64,000 nt of DNA. Origin: Hirundichthys speculiger. Lineage: Eukaryota; Chordata; Actinopteri; Beloniformes; Exocoetidae. Under the pieces are notes generated by a model. It did not search any database. It saw only the letters and a program-made list of their open reading frames with translations, and was not told where the DNA came from. Every line of letters starts with the position of its first letter. The first letter of the stretch is position 1. Shown here piece by piece: positions 55,626 to 64,000 of the stretch. Position numbers and translations under genes: made by a program. The stretch covers positions 1,470,501 to 1,534,500 of the forward strand of contig JAGFBZ010001279.1 of assembly GCA_018398805.1 (NCBI GenBank). Reading direction: 5' to 3'.

Positions 55626-57168
55626 GGATATGTTTCAAAGTCATTTTATAACCTAAACAAGTAATATTTTAATCCATATAAAAAACTGTTTTTAATGGAT
55701 GTTATAATAGTTTCAGCTTCAGTATAATAGCCGTTTTCTGGGAATTCATCTTCCAGTCAGAGTCCCAGTTCTGATCAAACGTCACTGATCCACCCACACA
55801 ATTAATAAAGATGCAAAATAAATATAACCTTATATGTTAGAATAAAACAAAACAAAAGGTTTATCAGGGAAACATCACATGTTGAAGCCACTCAGACCAA
55901 GAAAGAGAAAAGGAAACTTCACAGCCTAAAAAACAGAAAGAGAACCTTCTCCTTAAACAACTGTCTACACGTATATTAATGGTTGGTGCCATAATTTGGC
56001 TAAACCTTTTTTTTAAGTAATCTATTTATGTAATTTGATAGTTCAGGAGATCTCAATCCTGGTTGTACGTAAGTGTCCTTCAGCTGTAATATTAAGTATT
56101 ATTGAGGATAAAGCGAGGATAATTGAGGACAGAGCCAGTTAAGCTCATACCTTTAAATAAAGACAGTAAATTATGCAACTTTGTGGGTCAGTTCTGCTCC
56201 AAAGTGTTCCCTCTCCATCTGAGATTTAAAAAGCATGAACCTTTTCAGTGGCAGTGCCGGCTGTGAGCCTCAAAACATCTTTGTTGTTCAGTCTTCAGCC
56301 GAACTGAGAAGTCTGAGCTGCTCAGACGGCCTCTGACCCGCAGCCGTTGTCCAGTCGATGGCGCTTCAGGGCGGCACGCCGCTGACGGCTGGCGCAGAGA
56401 GGTAATAAAAGTCTGCTGCATTATTCATGGCAGCAGCGGCAGAAGGGCCTTCCTTCCTGGTGGGGAGGTCAGGGATCACAGCCAGAGAGGCAGCAGCACC
56501 TGAGAGCCAGCGGAGATTTAGTGTCTTGCTCAAGGACACTTTAGCAGCGTGGACTGATGTCACGCTAAGAGCCCGGGTAGCCTTGACGACCTGACGGCGG
56601 CAATTACAGAGTGACTTTTCCGTAGATGTCAAGGGAAACGTGGAAAGATAGTTTGCTGACTTGGGAAATATGGAAATGTGGTCATGACAAACAATTACTT
56701 CAAGGTGCTCAGAGGTGTTGTAGAACTGATTTTATCCTGATAGAATTTAACCAGATAGAAGTTAAATCTGTCCCATCAAAGCCAACGATGTTATTGTTGA
56801 GAACATGTCGTAAAAAAAACATCTTTATAATCTGTAGTACGACTGGGCCTCATTCTGAGGGGATTTACTTTGATCCTCAGGGCTGTTGTCCTGCTGCATC
56901 ACCTTCTCTTCTACTGAGCTTCAGCGGATGGTCAGCCACCATGACATCATCCTGTAAGGGTTTTTATTAAACTTGGGAATTCATCTTCCACTTTAGAGAT
57001 TCGCTCAGAGCAGGCGGTTGAGGACCTGAGGCAGTAAAGTTGGTCCAAATCATGAAGCTCCCTCCACCCCACCGTTGGAATGAAGCGCTCTTTCTGCGTC
57101 ATCCATAGTAATGAGCATTTCTAGCATTCGCAGCATCTTGGATTGCCACAGATTGCCATGGACACCGT
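55626..57168. other. No gene seen
   Basis: Non-coding sequence. The open frame at 56626-56970 (114 codons, GTG-type start upstream of ATG) and that at 56366-56632 have no domain. A scrap GTGTCTTGCTCAAGGACAC near 56520 belongs to a dispersed fish repeat. Confidence 0.5.
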
Positions 57169-58543
57169 CAGGGGTGCAGATAGGATTTTTAAACTGGGGG
57201 GGACTGAGCTGTCATTAGAATTGTGAGTTTTCTAACTGAATTAATATTGGTAGACAAAGGTCTATCTAGTTAGCACTCGCCTTACATGATCAACTTATTT
57301 GTCTGGTATGTTAATGACGCTCCAAAACTTGATGTCTTCTGCATGTTTTATTTAAACATTTGCTGATCTCAGCAGGATAAAGAATCTCATTACAGAAACT
57401 TTAACTGTAACTTCTAACAAAAAGGGAATGTCCAAAAATGTATAATAAATTAACATTGAAATGATTCACTCTTGTGCCTTCATATAAATGATTAGAAACA
57501 TTACAATATATATGAAAACAGAAGTATAAGAGCTTGAACAACAGATTCATATAATAAAAATAAAAAGTATCTTTTCCAATAAACAAAACTGATCAGAAAA
57601 ATAAAATCCCTCTGCAGCTAAACAGATTTACCGTCTATAAGCAGACTCAGTAGGTCCTGAAAACATCTCTCCTCCTTTCATTTACCTGAACATATTGAGA
57701 AGTATCTTTTCTGTCCAGTTTGTCAAGTCTATCTCTGTGAATATGGCACATCGAGGAAAGTTAACAGGCAACATGATACTTACATTGGTCGGGTTTTGAA
57801 ACAACACTGTAATTGTTTTTTTGTTTTTTCATTGCTGACCCCAGCAGGGATTGGCTGCAGGTCAGGAGGACAATGTTAACTTCTTAAATCTCATCATTTC
57901 AGTTAACAGTTATTGCTTATCAAACTACTATTATAAAAATAACATTAAAAGATAAACACCTACAGCCGAGAATGCTGTTCTTTTACATTTAGCCTATTTC
58001 AGGTAAGTCCAAATGACTCGCTACTCAACATTAAAAAATAAGTATTTTTCACATCTGGGAAAACAGGCTAAGGAGATCTTTTAGTTCTTGAAATAAACAC
58101 TGATTTTTTACTTCCTCTTCTCTGGTTTAATGTGGCAGAAAGATCATCAGCTCAGCCATTAGACAGTTGTTTATGATCACCATGGTTACCGCTACAGGCA
58201 AAGACACCGAACCCCTTATGACCCCGAGGTCCAAATGGTGCGTTACACTTACATTGGAAATTGGAACTCCGAACAACATAACCTCAGAACTGACCCCTTC
58301 CCAGTTTAAAAACTGGGACGTCATAGAACATGGAATATGAAAAAACAAACAAACGAACAGTTAATGAAATGAAACAAAAACCTCTGGTTGATGCTAAATT
58401 TTCAATGCTTTTCCGACTTCAAATTTGAAATTTACGAGTACAGCCGACCTTACAGACCTTACAGGGGGGAACAGATAGGGATCAATATAAATATATTTTG
58501 ATATTACAATATAAATCTGTCCCCAGTGCCATCTGCGCCCTTG
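57169..58543. mobile_element. hAT-like element
   Basis: Begins CAGGGGTGCAGAT and ends with inverted ATCTGCGCCCTTG (11 of 13 matching). It is flanked by GACACCGT (57161-57168) and GACACCCT (58544-58551), an 8-bp duplication with one mismatch. Just inside, GGGGGGGACTGAG and CTGTCCCC are mirrored. It is 1375 bp with no transposase. Confidence 0.8.
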
Positions 58544-58917
58544 GACACCCTACCTTTACCAACGATGTCTTCAAGTCTTCATCTGGTACTTCTTATTTTT
58601 TACGTCAGTCATGATTTTGCATCGTGCCTTTGGGGTCATCTTCAGGAACAGCAGATACAGCACTTAACTGTCCGCAGTAAGTTAGTCTACCTGTGATGTG
58701 ATACGGATGCAGAAACATTTTGTGATTATTTTTCTGGTTTTATGCAGAACAGCTACATCTAATATTACTAATGTTTCAGAGATTTCCGGTTTTTGCGAGG
58801 CGTGGTTCACACCAACAGATGCTCCGTCAGCAAGTGTCTACTTCTAAACCATATTTCATTAACTGGACTTCAGATGTGCAAACTACTGACTCCAAGTGGC
58901 TTCCGCTGACTGAAGTA
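58544..58917. other. No gene seen
   Basis: Short unique stretch between two transposons. Confidence 0.5.
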
Positions 58918-59618
58918 CAGTGATCCCTTATTTTTCATGGTTAATGGGGACCGGCGCCCCCTCGTGTAAATCAAAATCCGCGAACTGGAGCTGAAGCCCC
59001 CCCAAGCCTCAATAACGTCTTTAAAATATGTTTAAAAACCCCCCAAAAAGTAGCGAGTCACTGCAGCGAAACAAGACAAAGGCTCAACTGTGGTCTTTCT
59101 GTTACCTTCACAGCCTCTGGTCTCTGAACCGTAGTAAACAAACCACTGGTATTGTCCTATTTTTGGCTCGTAATTAGCAGCTAACACGCTAACAACAACA
59201 AAACAAAAAGTCCGGTTTTCTCTCCATGGAACGAGCACTTTATTCTGGCACTGCAGGAACTTGTATCATCACACAGGTTGTATTGTTGGGCTCCTGTTGG
59301 TTAACAGAGAATGTAAATCTATACACGCTGGTCTGCTGTTGATGCTCACTACACTTTTCATCTAACCCTGTTTTCATTCTGCCGTCCCACAACACACACA
59401 CTACATTACCCATAAGCCACATCATTACCCATAAGGCCACCTTCTTAAAGGGGCCAGGCTGGCTCACAGCATTTCTTCACTGAGAGAGAACTCGCACAAC
59501 ATCCTGTGATGTTTCCACGATTTAAAAATTTTTTTTTAATTATATTATACATTTCTGAAAAAATCTGCGAATAACTTAAACCGTGGAACTTAAACCGCGA
59601 AGTAGCAAGGGATCACTG
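58918..59618 (-). mobile_element. Second Tigger-like element, same family as 42687-44061
   Basis: Ends CAGTGATCCCTTATTTTTC and, inverted, CAGTGATCCCTTGCTACTTC, with TA on both sides (58916-58917 and 59619-59620). It is in reverse orientation to the first copy: GGTTAATGGGGACCGGCGCCC here equals the complement of GGGCGCCGGTCCCCATTAACC there. It has no LINE insert and so shows the uninterrupted order ..CACAGCCTCTGGTCTCTGAAC... No transposase. Confidence 0.88.
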
Positions 59619-60179
59619 TAATAAGTTTAAGGCTTCATTTTCATTTTCCTCCAGCACTGTGAATGTTATAAAGGGTATGTTTATTAAAGGCAGCAGAAGT
59701 TTAATTGTTTGTGTATCATCGGCTTAAGCACATTGCGAGTTGGGATCAGGAGTCTGTTATTATGACACCTTTTATGGCAAATTAATGCTGGAAAAATATT
59801 CATTCAAAGGGGTTTACCGAGCTTATGTTTTCATTTTAGGGCTTGTTTTTTTAAGAAACATAAATATCTCTTTAAAAAAAAAAACACGTTTGTCCAAACA
59901 TACATTTTTCCTGCTTTTAAAAGTATTGCTGGGTACCGGAGAGAGAGTCAAGAGATCACAGGGCTCGTCTTCTAGGGAACATAGATGTGTATGTGTATAT
60001 ATATGCATATAAGTCCAGCAAATACAGACAAGTCTGAAAAAAAAAGAAGATAAAAATCACAACAGCCCGATAACATGCAGGACAGTGTCAGTCATGCTGC
60101 TGCACAGGGATGTTTCTCAGTGAAGGCTCAGATATGTTACACTGGTGGGACTCATTTCTCTTTCATGTATCTTTTTTGC
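59619..60179. other. No gene seen
   Basis: AT-rich, with an A run at about 59874-59884. No feature recognised. Confidence 0.5.
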
Positions 60180-60420
60180 TTATTCCATTTTTTTAGGGGG
60201 TGGCCACAATGGATCATTGTCATTTCCACATTTGGCACAGATTTTACATCAGATGCCCTTCCTGACACAACCCTCCCCATTCATCCCAGCTGGGGACCAG
60301 TGCGATGAGGCTCGTCACCGCTTAGTGGCTGGAGGAGGGACTTGCTGTTCACACGACGAGGCTGGGGATCGACCCAGTGACCTCTGGTTGGAGGATGACC
60401 GAGCCCTGCTGCTGGGCATC
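60180..60420 (-). mobile_element. tRNA-like SINE
   Basis: On the minus strand: a degenerate tRNA-like head with B-box-like GGGTCGATCCCC (near 60366), then CACTGGTCCCCAGCTGGGAT, then the body GTGTCAGGAAGGGCATCTGA and TCTGTGCCAAATGTGG. The body matches the one in the SINE at 51574-51696. This combination is a common teleost SINE. I see no target duplication. Confidence 0.65.
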
Positions 60421-60588
60421 TCAGCGGTTTAGGGAGGCGGTCCATGTGCAGAGGCTACGAGTCCCCCTGCAGCAGTCGCACATTCACCTCCCGGTCAGTC
60501 GGCCTTTGTTGCGTGTCTTCTCTGCCCTAATTTCCAGTCACTCTTCACCATAATAAAGGCCACTAGTGCTAAAAAAAAAAAAAAAAAA
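60421..60588 (+). mobile_element. Second SINE-like repeat with poly(A)
   Basis: GGAGGCGGTCCATGTGCAGA, GGCTACGAGTCCCCCTGCAG, CCCGGTCAGTCGGCCTTTG, then AATAAAGGCC and an A run of about 18 (60571-60588). The order matches a fish repeat with a tRNA-like head and AATAAAGGC-poly(A) end. It lies directly against the previous SINE in the opposite direction. Confidence 0.65.
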
Positions 60589-62241
60589 TGATTATACAAC
60601 AAAATAGGTGACATTTGAGTTGCTCATCAATGTTGCTCGTGGTCCTTTTACATCCAGGCTTCCTTGTCATTCGTGAACAAATAGGTTTCACAAAATACAA
60701 ACATTTCTGAGTCTGGATTGTGACCTGATGACTAAAAATGTGGATAAATGCATCTGCTGCATCTTTTCTGGCAAGTTACATTGTTCAGAGGAAGAAAAAA
60801 CAGATAAAAACAGATCTTTAAGAACCGTGTGATTCATCCTCTGGGGAACATGAGCCTTCATAAAGTATTTTATGTTTGTCCAGAACTTGAATGAATTTCC
60901 TGTTTACAATAACATTGTGAGACATTTGAAGGGAAAGCCATGAGATTAACCAAACCACAGGACTCATCCTTGGTGAATCACAAATGTACTGAACGTACTG
61001 AACGACGCCGTTTCACAAATGTCACCAGGATCCAACATCTCACACTGGTTACTTTGCCCTGTTCGAACAAATTCGTTAAAAGGTCAGGTGATCATCAAAG
61101 TCCACCGGAGCCATTCAGAAGGGAACATGAACATTTCTGGAAAATGTCACAGCCGTCCATGAAATGATACAGACATTTTGATGAAAAAAAAAAAAACAGC
61201 CCGGACCTCCTGGGCTCATACGGGCGTGCTGGAGAAAATGTTAAAGTCAATAAAGTTCACCCTCATGGGAACGTGCATATTTGTGAAAAAAAAATGTGAC
61301 AGCAGTTCATCAAAAAACTGGCGGGAACTCCGACGCTGTCACCTGGGGATAATAAAAACTGATAGGGTGAATGAATGAGAAGCAAGGAAGTAAAATGTGA
61401 CTGTTAAAGTGCTTTTGAAGGAAGATTCTTCAGGTGGGCTGTCGTGGAGATGACTGCAACGGTTGTTTCACCGTATGGTCAAAAAGACAGCGTAATTTGA
61501 ATCCATCTGCATGAAATGAGAAATGAGAGGCCTGACTATCGCCGCTGCCGCTGCTAATCCCGCAGAGTCGTGGGGCAACTGGAAACCAGCGTGCGCTACA
61601 ATCCAAAATACACTGGAGCTCGAGGTCGGAATCCTGGGAGGAGAACGTACTTATTAAGCCTACTTGATATAATATAGTTTTATGCCACAAAAGCAGAGAT
61701 GAAAGAGTCCTAAATCCCAGCTGAACTCCGGTCACCCTCCTCATATAGTGAAAACACTTTGAAGGTGGACGAGATTTGGCTTAACGCGCTGAATCCCCTG
61801 AGTTATTATTTGAACGTGTTCCCGAGGGAGCAGATATGAATGTGTGTGTGTGAGCGCTCGGACCTTGAGTCACGCAGCTGTGGAATGTGGCCGGCTGGTG
61901 AAACCTATTAGCACATACTGACAGCCAGTCGCACATGGCTGTTAGTTTGTGAGGAGCCAGGCTTCATTCGGCCAGAGGAGGAATTTACCGTGTTTGTGAT
62001 TTGTTCTGGTGACACAGAGACGCAGGGAAGAATGTGAAGACTGCCGTGTGACATTTTACCAATATGCTCATATGCTCACTGGTATGAACAAAGAAAGTCC
62101 ATAAAACTTTTTCCCTGTGATTTCAACAAGAGAACATTGTGTTCCGCTTTAGAATTAAAATGATTAAATGCACCGACAACTCTCAGCCCCACATTTATCA
62201 GAGTTACAAATCCGTCAGTTAAAAAACAGAGGTTGTATGTA
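60589..62241. other. No gene seen
   Basis: Ordinary non-coding sequence with A runs (61183, 61287). The open frames, up to 104 codons, show no domain. Confidence 0.5.
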
Positions 62242-63466
62242 CACTATGTTGCCAAAAGTATCTGCTCACCTGCCTTGACTCACATCTGAGCTTTAGTTCA
62301 TCTCATTCCTAATCAATATGACGTGGCTCCACCCTTTGCAGCTAGAGCAGCTTCAACTCTTCTGGGAAGGCTGTCCACCAGGTTTAGGAGTGTGTTTATG
62401 GGGATTTTTGACCATTCTTCTAGAAGAACATTTGTGAGGTCAAACACTGATGTTGGACCAGAAGGTCTGGTTCTCAGTCTCTGCTCTAATTCATCCCAAA
62501 GGTGTTCTATCAGGTTGAGGTCAGGACTCTGTGCAGGCCAGTCAAGTTCCTCCACACCAGACTCTTCCATCCATGTCTTTATGGACCTTGCTTTGTGCAC
62601 TGGTGCCCAGTCATGTTGAAGAGGAAGAGACAAGCTCCAAACTGGTCCCACAAAGTTGGGAGCATGAATTGACCAAAATGTCTTGGTCTGCTGAAGCATT
62701 CAGAGTTCCTTTCACTGGAACTAAGGGGCCAAGCCCAGCTCCTGAAAAACAACCCCACACCATAACCCCCCCTCCACCAAACTTTACACTTGGATCAATG
62801 CAGTCAGACCAGTACCGTTCTCCTGGAAACCACCAAACCCAGACTCTTCCATCAGATTACCAGATGGAGAAGTGTGATTCTTCCCTCCAGAGAACGTTCC
62901 TCCACTGCTCTAGAGTCCAGTGGTGGCTGCTTTACTCCACTGCATCTGACTCTTTCCATTGTTCTTGGTGATGTCTGGCTTGGATGCAGCTGCGTCACCA
63001 TGGAAACCCATTCATGAAGCTCTCTGCTCTGTTGTTGAGCTGATCTGAAGGACACATGAGGTTTGGAGGTCTGTAGTGATTGACTCTGCAGAAAGTTGGT
63101 GACCTCTTCAAACTATGTTCTTCAGCATCCTCTGACCCGCTCCATCAGTTTACCTGTCCTACCACTTCATGGCTGAGTTGCTGTCGTTCCCAAACACTTC
63201 CATTTCCTTATAATCCAGCTGACAGTTGACTGTGGAATATTTAGGAGAGAGGAAATTTAATGACTTGTTGCACAGGTGTCATCCTATCACAGTTCCAGCT
63301 GGAATTCACTGAGCTCCTGAGAGCGACCCATTCATTTCACAGATGTTTGTAGAAACAGTCTGCATGTCTAGGTACTTAATTTCATACACCTGTGGCCATG
63401 GAAGTGACTGGAACACCTGATTCTGATCATCTGGATGGGAGAGCTAATACTTTTGGTAATGTAGTG
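62242..63466 (-). mobile_element. Full-length Tc1-like transposon
   Basis: The ends CACTATGTTGCCAAAAGTAT and, inverted, CACTACATTACCAAAAGTAT match at 17 of 20 and abut TA on both sides (62240-62241 and 63467-63468). The length of 1225 bp is normal for a Tc1 element with one transposase gene, which is present but broken on the minus strand. Confidence 0.92.
62313..63290 (-). pseudogene. Tc1-like transposase, frame-shifted
   Basis: From the N-terminal side: IPQSTVSWIIRKWK (helix-turn-helix) near 63200, then several stops and frame shifts. Next is [20 protein letters not shown] near 62740-62790, then [14 protein letters not shown], another frame shift near 62640, and a clean C-terminal frame to 62313 with [18 protein letters not shown] and LDWPAQSPDLNLIEHLWDEL, ending GGATSY. 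In Tc1 transposases the DDE catalytic triad sits in these blocks: the Asp in QHD and the Glu in IEH are both kept, so decay is mostly by small indels. The enzyme would have cut the TA-flanked ends. In the usual sequence of this family the QHD block reads HDCAPVH or HDNAPVH; here it is HDWAPVH. Confidence 0.9.
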
Positions 63467-63474
63467 TATAAATA

Positions 63475-64000
63475 CAGTGAACCCACACAGTTGGCAGTCT
63501 CAGCAATCACGGTCTCAGTACATCGCAGAGGTTTCAAAAATTTTCTTTAAAAAAAATTTTGAAAAAATTTGAAAAAAATATTGAAAAGAATACAAACGAA
63601 ACATGCAAGGCTGAAGCGAAACACATCACGTCAAGAACGGGTCTCAGGAAGCAACAAGAGGCTACACGGGATGACCCATGAACGAAAATCGAGGCCTGTG
63701 ATTGGCTGCTACGACGGGCATTACTGTGGCGTCGGTTGTCTGTACGTTGATTGGCTGACACGTGTCCCAACATCTCCCATCTCTTGCTCTTGTGAGACAA
63801 AGCCAAGTTTTACGGCTGATACACTTGATGTTTCTGTTTGTCAGTTCTGAATATCTCCTGCTTATTTCAGTGATTTAGTGCTGTTTTAAAGTTAACTCAT
63901 TCACTGCCGTTGACATCTATAAACGTCTATAGTCTAATATGTGTCACTGGGGTTGCTAGGCAGAGCGTCAAAATAAATTTTGAAAATTTTTGAACATCAT
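63475..64000. mobile_element. Possible further Tigger-like element, cut by window end
   Basis: TA at 63473-63474 is followed by CAGTGAACCC, similar to the start of the CAGTGATCCC elements, and TACATCGCAGAGG follows nearby. The other end would be outside the window, so this rests on the start alone. The open frames here (90 and 93 codons) have no domain. Confidence 0.25.

Overview
The window looks like non-coding DNA from a ray-finned (teleost) fish genome. It has no dense open frames, operons or bacterial ribosome sites. It is packed with the repeats teleosts carry: hAT and Tc1/mariner-type DNA transposons, a solo LTR, non-LTR retrotransposon fragments, tRNA-like SINEs, many microsatellites and long G or A runs. 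Every family name here comes from recognising sequence, not from a database search.

Layout. 1-1.5 kb: microsatellites. 1.5-4.75 kb: a three-level nest of transposons, with a hAT-like element outside, a Tc1-like foldback element inside it, and a 1.77-kb near-perfect palindrome at the centre. 5.3-6.3 kb: an old repeat array split by a solo LTR. 9.8-12 kb: two hAT relatives and an old dispersed repeat. 13.7-20.4 kb: MITEs, a Tigger-like element with a nested repeat, and a hAT-like element. 20.4-26.1 kb: nothing recognisable. 26.2-33.4 kb: hAT-like elements, SINE/LINE-related repeats and a dead reverse transcriptase. 36.9-37.9 kb: a recent tandem duplication beside a Tc1 3' half. 39.2-46.7 kb: hAT-like and TA-flanked elements, one of them (42.7-44.1 kb) carrying an internally deleted LINE. 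49.7-50.95 kb: a CpG-rich block, the only convincing sign of a host gene. 51.4-55.6 kb: Tc1 remains, a SINE, an inverted-repeat structure carrying two THAP-domain exons, and a 1.2-kb minisatellite. 57-63.5 kb: more hAT, Tigger-like, SINE and Tc1 copies.

The only likely protein-coding exon of the host is on the minus strand at 49934-50113: 60 codons ending at a good splice donor, just downstream of the CpG-rich block. I cannot name the gene. It would be transcribed toward lower coordinates, so much of the window may be its first intron or intergenic DNA. No rRNA, free-standing tRNA gene, CRISPR array or bacterial system is present.

The two most interesting structures are both large inverted repeats. 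One is the palindrome at 2027-3797, with AT-rich minisatellite arms and a short target duplication. The other is the inverted repeat at about 52405-53650, whose arms each hold a decayed THAP-domain first exon with a retained splice donor.
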